DNA from: Durusdinium trenchii
Lineage: Eukaryota; Sar; Dinophyceae; Suessiales; Symbiodiniaceae
Direction: 5' to 3'
NCBI GenBank assembly: GCA_963970005.1
Contig: CAXAMN010021112.1
Coordinates: 2,102,878 to 2,166,877 of the forward strand
DNA: 64,000 nucleotides
Position 1 is the first letter of the stretch. Every line of letters starts with the position of its first letter. Both the position numbers and the translations under genes were made by a program. The notes beneath the pieces are model-generated. The model ran no database searches. It was given only the letters and a program-made list of their open reading frames with translations, and was not told the origin of the DNA. Of the stretch, positions 31,132-43,520 are shown piece after piece.

Positions 31132-31735
31132 CCCATGCCCTGCACTCGTGACTCTCCCTCTTTCGCTCCCTCTCTCTTTCCCTCTCTTTCTTTCTACAGG
31201 AGTAAGCCCTTCTCACCCCAAACCATGAAAAAGTGAATTATTCAAGTGTGAAGAGGGCAGGGCCAAAGGAGTAAAAACGCATATAAACGAACGCACTCTA
31301 ATCGCAGTATAAACTTGCCCATGCCCTGCGCTTGTGACTCTCCCTCCCTCTTTCGCTCCCTCTCTCTTTCCCTTTGTTTCTTTCTACAGGAGTAAGCCCG
31401 TCTCACCCCAATCCATGAAAACGTGAATTATTCAAGTGTGAAGAGGGCAGGGCCAAAGGAGTAAAAACACATATAAACGCACTCTAATCGCAGTATAAGC
31501 TTGCCCATGCCCTGCGCTCGTGACTCTCCCTCCCTCTTTCGCTCCCTCTCTCTTTCCCTCTCTTTCTTTGTAAAGGAGTAAGCCTTTCTCACCCCAAACC
31601 ATGAAAAAGTGAATTGTTCAAGTGTGAAGAGGGCAGGGCCAAAAGAGTATAAACGCACTCTAAACGTAGTATAAACTTGCCCATGCCCGCGCTCCTCTCT
31701 CTCTCTCTCTTTGTAGAGGAGTCAAGACCTGCTCC
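31132..31735. repeat. About 186-bp tandem repeat, 3.3 copies
   Basis: Units begin at 31132, 31318, 31504 and 31680 (spacings 186, 186, 176). Each starts CCCATGCCCTGCGCTCGTGA, runs through a long CT tract, then TTTCTACAGGAGTAAGCC, a block with GAAGAGGGCAGGGCCAAA and GCAGTATAAACTTGCCC. The CT tract plus TACAG|G imitates a splice acceptor in every unit. The last unit is truncated. Confidence 0.9.
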
Positions 31736-32297
31736 TTTGCGCCCGGGTGCGAACAGTGAAAATCTATTAGAGAACCCTCTCCGTCCCGGAGATTGACAAG
31801 AAAAACACACTTCCAGCTCTATGTCTGCTCAGGCGTGGCCAGAACCTACCAAAAACGATACAAATAAGGAAGTTCCGGACTTGCAGTGCGCGACCAAGGA
31901 TTTAGCCAATCAGGAAAATGAATTTGCTCAGGGGTGAAAAAAGGCTCAAGAACACCCACGGTCTAAATGGAGTATAATATAATGAAGGCTGAATGGAGGG
32001 TGTGTGTGGAAAAGCAATCAGCAAAGTTTGCCTGCACGAAGTTGGTGCATTATCAAAAATAATTCTATAATACCTTCCCGAAAACTGTTTAGTCAAGGTT
32101 GTTGCAAAATGGTCTTGGTGAGGCAGCCGCGCAATCGGTTCGGTGTCGGTGGTCGGCTTGCGTGTTTTTCTCAGCTCGGTATCGTATTCATCGTTTCGGT
32201 TCGGTTTTTCGATTTGCGGCGTTTGCGATCGGTTCGGTTCGGTCTGCATAGGCTTCGGCTTCGGTGCTGCATTTTGTGTTGTTGAAACATCCATGAT

Positions 32298-32726
32298 TTG
32301 TCAATTACCCAAATTAGCCGAATCTTGCCGACGGCGCAGTTGTTTGACATCATCTGGCATTTTACTTTTGCATGGCTGGAGAAGATATCAAACCAAGCAG
32401 TGACATACCTGCAAGACACATATTTCCGGCTGGCAAAGGCACAGGGCTTGGGAAAGCAATTTCGGTGTACACGTGGAAGTTGGAAACCGGACGCTCTGTG
32501 GTTCGCTGGCTTCTGGTCTGGTATCATTGGAACATATCCCGGCAGCGCTTCTGGGTCACAGACCATCGAAAGTTTCCATTCTGGGTGGCAAGCGCAAGTG
32601 CAGAGGAGCGCGCAAAACATTTTCGATCACATGCAGAAGTTGTTTGCTGCGAACACACAGCCAGTGTTTTGCTCAATGGTCAAACTCTGGGAAGTACAGG
32701 GCGGTCTCCTTCGGCATGTGGACTAA
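32298..32726 (+). pseudogene. Transposase-like fragment (possible MULE type)
   Basis: A 142-residue frame with a plausible protein body: LPTAQLFDIIWHFTFAWLEK, VTYLQDTYFRL, DALWFAGFWSGIIGTYPGSA, SGSQTIESFHSGWQAQV and NIFDHMQKLFAANTQPVF. The GxxPGSxSGSQxxESxHxxWQ arrangement recalls the C-terminal part of MULE/SWIM-type transposases, a resemblance from memory rather than a search. No DDE core or zinc finger is present, so it is partial. It overlaps the start of the next block in another frame. The frames break near 32700. Confidence 0.4.
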
Positions 32727-33452
32727 GGTCAGTGCTCCGGGCGTCAACGTCGACAAGGTCGAGCCCGCCCCTCCCACTGAGCGTGAGAAGGCGGAAGAGG
32801 GCGACATCGACGATCTCACTACGGTGAAGTCCGCCGAGATTGAAGAATTCCTCGGCATGTCGCTCGACGACGACCAGGGCGACAAGACCGGAGATGGCAA
32901 GAAGGCCGATGATGCCGATGTGGAGATGCCCGACTACGGAGGCGATGATGACCAGCGAAAGGCCCAGACAGATTTGCCGTGGACTATGTACCAGGGATCC
33001 TGGACGAATGTGGATAGCATCATTTTGAAGTCTGACAATGAGCCCGCCATCAAGTCCCTCAAGGCCAAAGTCAAGGAATCTTCGAAGGTGGAGATCGTGC
33101 TGGAGGAAGGCAAGACTGGAGACAAACCCTCAACTCCGGCGGTGGATTACTGGAATTCACGGGAGCTTCGGTTGGACAAAGCCCGCAACCACTGTCATAT
33201 CGTGTTGCGAACAGACGACCCAAAGAACCCCAGCGTCGATGGTTTGACCAACTTCAAGGCGACTTGCTGCCGGCAAAAGTCCCAATTGACCCGAAGTTCG
33301 CAGCGTCCTTGTGCCAGCTGATTGTTGTGGAAGGCGATGCCCTCAGTGTCGCATTAAAAGAAGCTGGACTTGTGCGCGAAGAGCAACTCAATGTCAGACT
33401 GTTGCAGAAGTACTTTAAGACGACATGCTGTGGTCATGCAAAGTCATCCTAG
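32717..33452 (+). pseudogene. Acidic protein joined to integrase-like segment, frame-broken
   Basis: From ATG 32717 (MWTKVSAPGVNVDKVEPAPP) the frame has strong third-position GC and is very acidic (EEGDIDDLTTVKSAEIEEFL, DADVEMPDYGGDDD). It then reads VDSIILKSDNEPAI, about 17 residues, EEGKTGDKPSTPAV. The spacing and motif match the second catalytic Asp region of retroelement integrases (KSDxEPAI...EExPxGDxxSNGAVE), although the Glu end is altered. After WNSRELRLDKARNHCHIVLR the frame shifts near 33240. It resumes as RWFDQLQGDLLPAKVPIDP through GDALSVALKEAGLVREEQLN to TAG at 33450-33452. It is a chimeric or decayed retroelement piece ending exactly where the inverted 42-bp composite begins. 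Confidence 0.45.
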
Positions 33453-33454
33453 GT

Positions 33455-33810
33455 GTCTGCGGCAGGTGCTTCTAACGACTGCGCTGTCGTTGTGGTGCCG
33501 TGCGCTTGGTCACTTTTCGCGGCAGGTGCAAGGGAAACCCGTGCTTTGGTGGTCCAAAGTCGACAGGCGCAAGGGATCGGAACGGTTTTACTTCGAAGTG
33601 CAGATTTCGTGGCAAGTGCAGCACTTTGGACATGGTCGTGATGTTTGACGAGCTCTGATTTCGTGACAGGCGCAGTGAATCCTGACTTTTGGGCATGTGG
33701 TTCGTTTGCAGATGTCGTGGCAGGCGCAGCACTGTATTGTGAACCTCGACGTGCAGATATTGATACAGGCACAGCACGTTGTGAACCTCGATGTGCACAT
33801 TGTTTAGCTG
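33455..33810 (-). repeat. Composite 42-bp repeat, copy 4, inverted
   Basis: On the + strand it starts with the inverted tail (CTTCTAACGACTGCGCTGTC, GTCGACAGGCGCAAGGG, GCATGTGGTTCGTTTG) and ends with 42-bp units (GTGAACCTCGACGTGCAGAT). It is the mirror image of 1826-2520 with the same landmarks. Confidence 0.85.
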
Positions 33811-34189
33811 CTGAGTGGAAACCTTCTTCTTCCACCCTGGGTCAGAAAAACAGGTTCTCCGGTTATAAAAAATGGTTCTGGGTTACGGTTATGCCATTAA
33901 AATATGTCCAGGAGGGCGGCTCTAGTGTATAATTCCTATTCTGTCCGTATGTTTGGGGGCGACGGGCGGCTCCGTATATTTAAATTCAAAATTCCTTCAT
34001 TCACAACAATAAACAACAGCAGGATCGCCAAAGCCCCCACATAGCCCCACATGCTGGTAACCACTCATGTAGCCACACCCCTCCACTAAGCCCGCCATCC
34101 ACATAACCCCACCAGGCTTTCACGCAGTCACAAAACCTGCGCCCGCCAAAAAATAAACCGAAGCCAGAGCCTTTACGCATGGCCTCGGC

Positions 34190-34935
34190 ATAAGGCAATC
34201 AAGGCCTCCACGGAAGCACCCTCCACGTAAGGCCCTCCCGCCAAAGGCCAAGGCTAGCAAGGCCTCCACGTAGTAAGGCCAGCCAAGGCCCCCCCATAAG
34301 GCCAGCCAAGGCCTCCACGTAAGGCCTTCCCGCCAGGCCTCCACGTAGGGCCTTCTCCCCGTAAGGGTAACCAAGGTGTGGCCTCCAGGTAAGCTACCCC
34401 CCATACGTGGACCCCACTGTACATGAACCCTCCAACGCGTGGAACCTCCAGTGGAAGCCCCCATCTAAGCCCAAGTAAGGCCCTCCGGCCAAAGGCCAGG
34501 CCTCCACATAAGGCCAGCCCCTCCTTCCTTAGATCCCCCATGCGTGGAGCCTACCTAGCTAGACTCGCTAAATCAACTTTCCTGACGTGGACTTATCCGT
34601 GCATGGACCCTCCGTGCGTGGACCTTTCTTATGTGGACCCCCTATACGTGGAGCCCCTTAAGTGGACTCTCTTACGTGGACCCTCCTTACGTGGAGCCTC
34701 CTTTCCTTGGACTTTTATCCTTCGTATTCCAATGTGGACCCACCTAGGTGGATCCTACGCGCCCCATCCTACGTGGAGCCCCTTACATACGTGGACCCCC
34801 TTACATGGACCCTTTCACGTCTCCACGCGTGGACCCTCCATACGTGGAGCCCCTTACGTGGACTCTGTTACGTGGACCCTAGCTCCTTACTTTCCACCAT
34901 ACGTGGACCCACCTTACGTGGACCCACTTCGCATC
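34190..34935. repeat. Degenerate minisatellite: AAGGCC and CGTGGACC blocks
   Basis: 34190-34530 repeats AAGGCCTCCACGT and AAGGCCAGCC. 34585-34935 repeats TTACGTGGACCCTCC and TACGTGGAGCCCCTTA at roughly 15-18 bp spacing. The Tyr/Val/Asp/Pro and Thr/Trp/Leu-rich open frames here are translations of the repeat. Confidence 0.85.
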
Positions 34936-35323
34936 CACCCTCATAAGGATAATCAGCGGGGGAAGAAGACCCTGTTGAGCTTGATTCTATATTGTCCGAT
35001 TTTGTGAAATATTCCAGGAAGTGCATTCCGCATGTATTTTCCGCATGTTTTAATGGCTGGGCGGCCCCGGCAGATCCTTCACAGAGGTACACTAAAATAC
35101 CTGTTCGGCTATTCAAACTCCGTTTATTTAATTGTAGTAACCGGTCACCGTAAGAAAGTTGGAAAAGCGGGTCCCCGGGTTCAAAAGAAAGGTCCGGGTT
35201 AAAAAAACAATCCCGGGTTGAAAAAAACATGTTGCCCCTCGGCAGTGGGGCAGTCCTTCCGCAACCAGCCAGCCGCGTACCGGGGCAGTCCTTCGGGCAC
35301 CGCTTTGCACGACCCAGATCCCA

Positions 35324-35372
35324 GGCACGGGCTCGCTTGCAAGAGCTCAAGTGGCGACAAGCCAATCTGCAG
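35324..35372 (+). other. Possible small exon
   Basis: GATCCCAG acceptor, then ARARLQELKWRQANLQ, then CAG|GTCGGG. It is helical and phase 0, but the flanking GC-rich DNA is open in other frames and antisense (256-residue minus frame 34868-35638), so support is weak. Confidence 0.3.
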
Positions 35373-37011
35373 GTCGGGCCACGGATGGGTCCGAAGCTTC
35401 GTCGCTGCCGTCCGTCCGCAGACTCGGCCCATGGGCCGATTGCGGCCGATGGGAGACGGCGATGGGTTGGGTGTGTCTGTGTGTGTGTGTCACACCCTGG
35501 CTGTATCCAGGAGCAAAACCTTTGTCCGAAGTAAAAGCAGCAGGAGGGCTGGAGTGTGCTTCCGATGTCTCCGGCCAACGAAGATACATCCATTGCACTG
35601 TGATATAACTCCGGGACGCTGGAGTCACGTACCTGCACTCAAGCTGTTTGATCACGATGTAAACCACATTGTTGCCGACTTTTCACCTTTCTGTTTGCAC
35701 AGGGTTGTTATAGGTTGAAGAGGTCGTTCTTGCACTAACAAGATCGTAAAGTGTCAATGCATTTTTGGGACCACCCTGAAACTTGCTCTTGCGAGCTCTT
35801 TCTCAAGTGTGTATCGCAGCATTTTCCCACTGTGGTATGCTGCGTGATGGTCTGCGTGATCCCCTTAAGGGGCGCTGTCTTTCAGATTTTTTTCCACCGC
35901 GGGAGAGTACAACCTTGAATGGATTCGGGCAACTGGTATTTCTTGACCTCTCTTATTCGATCCGGAATTCCTCTAACAATTTTTGCATTCCTCAAGCATG
36001 CTGCGGAGCTCATTGCACCAACTACTGAAAGTGTACTGCAGAGTTCACTGTATTTCACCCACTGAACTGCTCCAATTTTTCAAGTGTTGCATCACTTTTC
36101 TCGTTTGGTTTCTTTCCTTTCTGTTAGGTCGGCAGGAAAACGCACACACCAACCACACCAACCACTGCTACGTCCCTCCCGTCGCTCCGACTGAGCGCAC
36201 TGGAGAAGTCGCTGGGGTGGAAACACCGGTGTTGGTGTGACAAGGGGCCTTTCACCGTGCAGCTGGGCCTTTCACACCCCCAGAGACCATGGGGAACAAC
36301 TCCCTGTCCTGACCAATTCTCCCTGTTCCCGCGTGACAAACTGCGGGTTTTTTTGAGCGATGGAACAGGTTGAATCCAGATGAACACTATGATGTGTTCC
36401 TTGAATTTGCACGAACGCTCTAAGTTCTATTTTTTTGAGAAGCGCCCAGTGCCCAGTCTTTAGTGCTCACTCACTGTCACTCACAATGTATATGTTTTTA
36501 GGGGTTAGACTGGGTACACCTGACACCTGCTGACTCTGGTGAGGCCTACAGACGCACCACCGCACCAGCACGTACATTAACAAACCTAGATGCTAAAATC
36601 AAAGACTCATGCGAGAAAGGCATTCGTGAACTTGTGAACGCAGTGCGCAGGGCTCTGCTTTTGAGTGCATTGCGAGAATGAGAATGAGTGTTTCCGGGTG
36701 TGATCTCCATGGCAGGGGGGGGGGTGGCCATTCCTGTGATTCATGCTCTCTCTCATGAGGGACTTCCCCTACCCATGGCCCAGAAAGACTGGCCTTTGGA
36801 CCCCCGAAAAACATTGCCATGGCCCTCTCCACATGGCGCCGAACTCGGGCACCTTCAGATTTATCAAGATTCGACATTCTAATACTACTTCTCCCTTGTT
36901 GCAGCTATGCTTGGTGCAGAACTTCGTTCATGAAATATGATTCAAGTACACACCATCAGAGTTTTACGGTGATGTGCTGAGAATCCATCTGATTTGAGTC
37001 ATCATTTTCTG

Positions 37012-37064
37012 ACGATGATGATGATGATGATGATGGTGGTGATGATGATGAGAATGATGATGAT
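37012..37064. repeat. GAT microsatellite
   Basis: GATGATGAT run with a GGTGGT interruption; Ser-rich frame on the minus strand is a by-product. Confidence 0.9.
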
Positions 37065-37905
37065 ATAGTTGAGCTTAGGCTAGACTTCTGAAAACGGGAA
37101 CTCTGCTTTGCTCGATCTTGGAAGTTCCTGCCAACAATCTGTTCATAAGTTGTTCGACCCACCATTGAATTTGGTTCATGAAATGTTGGCTTCATGTGAG
37201 TTGGGGCTCATCCAAGGATGATTTGTTTCCTTAGTCTTTCTCTTGCCGTATGATTTGTTATTGTTTTTGTTTGATCTCTTTTTCTTGGCTACACCAAGAC
37301 TGGCACGCGAACAATGGCAGCCAGAAATGAGGAAGTCATGATCCGGCAAACTGTGGCTCCGACTCATGATGCGTTGTGGTGTTGTTTTCCCTTGTATATA
37401 TAACCTGCAACCCAGAATAGTTTGCCCTTGTATTTGCACCACCATCTTGACATCTTGAAAATAAATATCCAGGAGTCACAAAGGGGTGGTGTTTGGTCCC
37501 CAAGTGAGTGGATAATGGGCACACCTAACCTCCATTAAGCACCCCTTTGTGACTGCTGGTAGTTTGATTTCGCGCAATCCCCAATACTATCCAATATATT
37601 CAAAAAGACTGAAGTGTAAATGTCGATAGCATACCATGAATTAGAAAGGGGTTGTGACAGGGGCACCCCTATCCTCCAAGTTCGGCACCCCGGCATAGAA
37701 CTAGGGGTGCCTCACTGATGTCTTGACAACTTGTGCCTGTTCATCTTGAGTGACGCTGATCGACTCCTCCACGCCCACCGCACCTGGCTCCCACCAGGCG
37801 CAGTTGGTGGTCATGGGACCATGTCAGGCGAACAGAGATCGATGGAATCTTCGACCTCGACCATTGGATACAGGGTAGGATATGGGTGTCCCCCATTCAA
37901 TCACC

Positions 37906-37990
37906 TGGAAGTGGAGTGACAATCCCCTGTTCGTAAAGGATCAACGGGACCATGCCATCCACTTCCATGGTCGTGAGTCTGAGTGCAAGT
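37906..37990. mobile_element. Family A MITE-like element, diverged
   Basis: Left CACCTGGAAGTGGAGTGA and right CATGCCATCCACTTCCATGG are inverted relatives of the family A ends. Confidence 0.55.
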
Positions 37991-38676
37991 GTTGGCTATA
38001 GGCTATGGATATATACAGTACCGTAGGTGGTCCAGCTGCCATCGCGAACGGATGGTTTTTGGTGAGGCAACCACAGCGACATCGATGTTTTCCTGTGTTT
38101 GCTAAGGGGCTCGCAGGTCAAAAAACACGCGAGTGATGAGATCGGGTGCAGATATTTCAATCTGGCAACAACGAGGGTTGGCACGTGGGCGGCAGATTGT
38201 GTGGAGCTGAATATATTTTTGCGGGTTGGTTCAGGTTAGGTCATGGAGAGAGAAGTGAGTGTAGCTTGAGGCTGATCACAGTTGTCATTCTGAAGAAGGT
38301 GCTCATAAAGAACAAGAAGACATAAGAGATTGGAGGCGTTGGAGGGTCCTATCACAAGACACAAGTTATGCTGACATTGAAGCTTGTTTGCAGTACCCGC
38401 AGTACCTGCTATAATCTGCTATATATTATTCTAATTGCACTGCAGGGTTGCAATGTACATAATATTTTTAATACTACATTATATATTCAAATATATTCAT
38501 GTCGGTCCTTCTTTTGCTTGAGGATGCTATTTTGGAGAAGAACCCTTGACCTTGGAGTTTGGGGATCTCCTGCTACCTCCTTCTCTCTTTAGTGCTTTTA
38601 TTCAGTGTGCAGGCGGTGCAAGGGGTGTTTGTGCATCTACCGAGCTGCTGAACCGGAGCATCCAGTTCTTCCCCAG

Positions 38677-39700
38677 CTCGGACCTCACGAGACCCACCCG
38701 CTGGGCATCGCTCGGTTCCGTGGCCGAACGAAGGCCACGCGTTCGCTCACGGTGACGTCGGCTTCAGGTGGGAAAGACCTCCTTGACCGCCAGGGGCGCC
38801 CGGGAGAACTGACCAAAGCGATGAAAGGAACCAGCGAACCACCGGTTTCGCACCACGCGCAGACCGCGGTTTTGCAGAGTGAATTGGTCCTTCTAAAGAT
38901 TGGTAGCATGATTCATTTCATTGCAGTGGCACCGGGTTTGAAGACTCCAAGTACCGATCTCCATGCAGCAAATGAATTTCGGCTGAACCAGGGCCTGGAT
39001 GGATGTCTAGAACCAGATCGGTGTGTCAGTGTGAAAGACCCAGAAGTTCCGCCTCTCGTGCCCTTTTGTCCCTAAAGTTCCAACCAGAGTCCGCTGCAGA
39101 GATGCCGTGAGTGCGTCAAAGACCACTGCGCTTGGCGACTGCAGTGAGGACCATCCTTTCTCGTTGAACCCGTGTGATCACCCATCGAGAAACACACCAA
39201 TTGCTGTACTTGTTGTGAAAGGAACGACGCGGGCATGTTCATGGGTTTGTTCCACTGCAAATGGTGTTGTTTGTTCCCACTATCATCTACACACCATCGT
39301 TGCAATCAATTCCTTTCCTCCACCATTTTCTACACACCATTTTCGACGTCGATTCGATCCAATCATTCACTTCCAACACTCTCGGATCCCTCATGATCCC
39401 GAGGGATCCGGCTCACCCCAACAAATAATTCATTCCCCAAAAACATCCCGACCTCCAGTCATACCTCCTCAGTGCTTGTATTCTGCACCCTGCGCCGCCC
39501 CCGACCCACCTTCGGAACGAGTCCGGTGCGACCGGAGCCCGTTTGGGATCCGTTTGGAGGACCCCCAGCTGGGACCGGAAGAAACCATTTCCGGGTCTTC
39601 GTGCCCCGACGGTCGCCCAGTACGCCTTGGTGGGTTTCCCCGCGCTGCCGCCGGCGGTACCCTCGATGGTGACGGTGAAATGGGTCGGGACACTCGGCCG
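38677..39700 (+). CDS. Two exon-like blocks of an unassigned gene
   Basis: Block 38677-38767 follows TTCTTCCCCAG, reads LGPHETHPLGIARFRGRTKA and ends CTTCAG|GTGGGA in phase 1. The frame stays open beyond it as DLLDRQGRPGELTKAMKG. Block 39473-39700 follows CATACCTCCTCAG. With phase 1 it reads RPTFGTSPVRPEPVWDPFGG, but two other frames are also open and GC-rich, so the frame is uncertain. These may link the gene ending at 30356 in phase 1 with the glycine-zipper gene, or belong to a separate + strand gene. No domain recognised. Confidence 0.35.
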
Positions 39701-39758
39701 TGATGGGTCGGTCGGATGGGAGGAGGAGGTTTGGATCGGTTTGAAGTGGAAACAACAT

Positions 39759-39858
39759 CCAGGACCTTCAGTTCATGACCTCCAAATGGAGTCTCTGTGT
39801 GTGACCTCTTCAGGGATTCGTGACCAAAGATCCTGGGATCTCAAGGTTGGTCCTGGAT
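39759..39858. mobile_element. Palindromic repeat, family D
   Basis: CCAGGACCTTCAGTTCATGA, CCAAATGGAGTCTCTGTGTG, GACCTCTTCAGGGATTCGTG and GATCTCAAGGTTGGTCCTGG. Confidence 0.65.
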
Positions 39859-40879
39859 GATGGACAAGTGAATCTCTTCATCTTCAAAAGATGTGTGACC
39901 TGTGTGCGGATCGATGTTTTTCGAAGATAGCTTCAGAGTGTCAACATGTCAACTTCAGGAGGGGCAGCAAGAGCCAAAGCCAGATCAAAAACTATAGGCC
40001 CTATTTAGGCCCTCTTTGCGAAGGTCAGTGGACATATCGGTGTTCGACATAACGGTTACGCCGTGCATGGTGGGCCGGTTTCCCGATCTCTTCTCGATCG
40101 TATTGCGACTCAGCGACTCAGCGACTCGCCCATGCCTATTGAAGAGAAGGTGGTATCGGTTCTCCACCAAAAGAACATGTTTGTTAGCTGAAATTTTCGA
40201 CGAAGGTGGAAGTCAGAATTGTCCTCAAGCGGTTGGCGATTCTCCCATATTCTCCCTCACAACATCTCAGGACCAAGTATGAGGCCCCGACTTAGGTTCC
40301 TTTGACCTTTCTGCTGTATTATACGTGCATGGAGTAGAATGGAGCTACTTTCCACTTATGAAAGGGTATCATGAGGGAGGAGTGAAATGGCGTGAAATGG
40401 TATGGGTCAAAGTATTCTCCTTACCCGCCGACTGTCGACGTCGCGCCTTTCGCATTTTGAGTGACTTGCTTGGCACAACCCGCAATCCATACACAATTTA
40501 TGAACATGTTAGTTAGTTCTGTTTCGAGACACACAGTGTCATGAAAGATCATAAATGTCCCCATGACACTGATACACATTGTATACACGTTCCTTTGTTT
40601 TTTGCTTGTGTGATGACGCGTTCAAGTGTAGTACTTTCTGGCCTAGAATCTTTGGGGCCCAGTCTGCCAGTCTCATCGAAAGTTGGAACCAAGACATCAA
40701 CACCCTGAATTGTGGATACTTCGCCTTCGCATCGACATGTTCCACGGGATTACGCTGGCGAGCACATGTGAACACCAACTTCCGGTGCACACGAGAAAAA
40801 AACTGGGGCTCGATGGGCCAATTTGAATTGCAAAACTCCGGCATACAGAATCTATAAAATCCCTACCCCCTCAGGTACC

Positions 40880-41690
40880 ATTTTGGAGGGGGGACCTAAA
40901 AAGATGTAACTTACAATTTTCGAGGGACCCCATAAATTTATGTTGACCACCGCCCTCGTTTTTGGCCCTACTGAATGAAGTAGAGGCCATATTCATGGCC
41001 ACTCCCCCCGGGATTTTTGCTAGGTGTTGCTTGCGTGTTCCTGGGAATTCACCAGGAAATGAGGAGGTGGCTGGCATGTGTCAGCATGCAATTTAAGCGG
41101 GCGGGGGCTGGAGAAAATGTAACTTCCCACGTCCCACGTCCTAAGTTACATCTTCTTGACCCCCATTAAAAACGAGAACATACATAAGAAGATGTAAGAT
41201 TCATTGTGAAAACGATGCCCAAAACAATGATGGCACCTTGTCTTGGAAGCTTCCCATGGCTCCTTCTATTGTATTTCTATGATTCTATGGTTTTCTGGTG
41301 GCCTAACCCAAGACAGCTTACATTTTCCTGGGTTTAGTGGCTGTATAAAAGCATGCACAAGATACATGACTGAACTTTCTTGGGCCCTCCTAGTGTATTT
41401 CTATGGTTTCCAGGAGACCTAACCCAAAGCAACTTACATTTTTTAGGAGGTGGGCAGCTGTAGGCTGGGGATTGGGAAAGGCGGCTGGGGATTGGAGCTT
41501 GTTTTTCTGTTTTCGAGGGTGATCTGAAACAAATGTAGGTTACAATTTTTAAGGGGCTCATAAAGACACATGTAGCCTACATTTGTTTTACGTTTACCTG
41601 AAAACAGCTTACATGTTTAAGGTTCACTTTCCATGCCCCCCCCAGATATTGTAATATTGTAACTTACATTTGTTAGGTCCCCTTTTAATA
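40880..41690. repeat. Irregular TGTAACTTACA-rich repeat region
   Basis: Short phrases around TGTAACTTACATTT and its complement recur about eight times (for example near 40905, 41118, 41433, 41538, 41660) with TTAGGGGG-like tails. No gene seen; PolyPro-poor frames here are short. Confidence 0.6.
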
Positions 41691-42544
41691 GGTAGAGATT
41701 CTATATATAAAGAGTCAGGGCGGCTCTAAGGATGCTATTTGCTGAGAGTCTAGATACCGTTATACCCTTGTTTTATATCAGGTGTTGAATGCTGCTCATT
41801 TAGCTCGAGCTTCAGCATTTGCGCCGACATCACTTGCGCCCACATCGACCTTTTCGCCTATCGCGTCCGGGGGCCCGTGAGACCCGTGAGACCCGTGCGT
41901 GGTGCACGTCACACAGTGAGACCGGTGCATCGCGCGGTGGTGCGAGTGCCTTGTGGTGATTGGTGTGGCAGGTAGGCAATCAAGACCAAAGATCATGTGA
42001 AGAAGACCCAACGAATTCCCTACAGGTTCAGGTCCAGTCCGACCCCGGTCCAGTCTCCTGCGTGAAAATCTCGCAGTGCGTTTGGATAACCAACTCCAGT
42101 AAAATGAGGTCAGTTCCTGTGGGAATAATGACATTAAATAAACGTCAGATATTCGGTTCTGGGACACTGAAAGGCGAAGTCTTGACGCTCTGAAAGTCGT
42201 CTTTAGACTGGGAGACTGGCCCTACGAAGGCCCTACCACGGGGTCTCATGACAGAGGCGAACAAGGACCGTTATGAAGGGTTTGTTGCTTTTTGGACTCA
42301 AAAACGCTGTTGTTGATTGTAACTCAAAATAGTGGCAAGGCCCAACTTTGTCTCAATGTTTCACCAACTTTGTGCAACAAAAACTCAGATTAGAGTTCAA
42401 ACTCTTAGTGTCTTAGTCCTTGGTATATAGAACACATGGCATTTGCCTTGTGTGCTTCTGTTGCACCTGTCAATTGGAGCGGACACGATTTGGATCTCGC
42501 TGATTCAAGCCCTCAGGCCCTCAGGTAGATCTACTGGTAAAGGA

Positions 42545-42546
<2 letters not shown>

Positions 42547-42606
<60 letters not shown>

Positions 42607-42679
42607 CCAACACCAACACCAACACCAACACCAACACCAACACCAACACCAGCAACAACAACAACAACAACAACAACAA
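42547..42679. repeat. CAA/CAC microsatellite
   Basis: CAA units, then alternating CACCAA, then CAA. The 84-residue Gln/His frame at 42443-42697 is carried by the repeat. No flanking coding signal supports a real polyglutamine protein. Confidence 0.9.
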
Positions 42680-43520
42680 GACATTAAAGATCGTTAGGAA
42701 AAATCAAGTATCGTGCGCAAACCGGTCGCTTCAAGCCCTCACTTCAAGATCCTCGGTTGGTAGTCTAAGTAAAATGGGGGTACCTCGAGCTCCTGTGATA
42801 TTTGATGGCAGATCACTTTAGTGACGGCCTACCTTGGCTGCTGTAGATAGAGTTACAGGGGTTGGTTCCTTACAAATAACACAGTGGCGGGCTCAGAAAC
42901 AGGGGATGGACTCCATCAATTCTATTGGAGCAGATTGGAGCTGATTTTGAGGTTGGCCCCACCATTGCTTGGGCACTGCTCATTTTTTTATTGCAAGAGA
43001 CTTATAAACATGTGTGTGTGTGTTTACAGTATATAAGATGAGATAAGGTGCCTGCTGAATAAGCAGGATATGCTGCACAAGCGCGCGCGCACAAAGGAAG
43101 AACAACAAGAGGCACAATAGCACAAGCGCATACTGCCTGAACATTGAATTTATAGGAGCCAACCCTGGAGTCAGATTGTTCTTGAGGCCATTATAATGAG
43201 CTGAATGTTTGAAAGTAGTGCCTCACTATTTCAGGTGGTCGGGGTCTTGCTTTAGTGTTGTTTTGTCACTATCTCCAGGAGCCAACGTTGAGAGCTCCTA
43301 GAAACCCTACAAGCGTTGGCTCTTCTATGAGGCTGAGGTATCTCACCCCCACCTGCACCAAGCCTACCTACCAACGTTGGCTACCCCCAACAAAATCACC
43401 ACTTGGAGGGTGGCTACCCAGACAATTTTGGGTACCTAATCCTCACTGGGGATCTTCAAGCATCATTTCAAGGATCATGTGCAGACCGGTCACGTTAGAG
43501 AATCCACCTCCCTCTCAGAA

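Noticed and set aside
34868..35638. 256-residue minus-strand frame
   Set aside because: No domain, runs through the CGTGGA minisatellite edge and a CA run, and + strand GC-rich DNA explains its openness.
42443..42697. Polyglutamine/histidine protein
   Set aside because: The frame is the CAA/CAC microsatellite with a short unremarkable lead; no exon edges.
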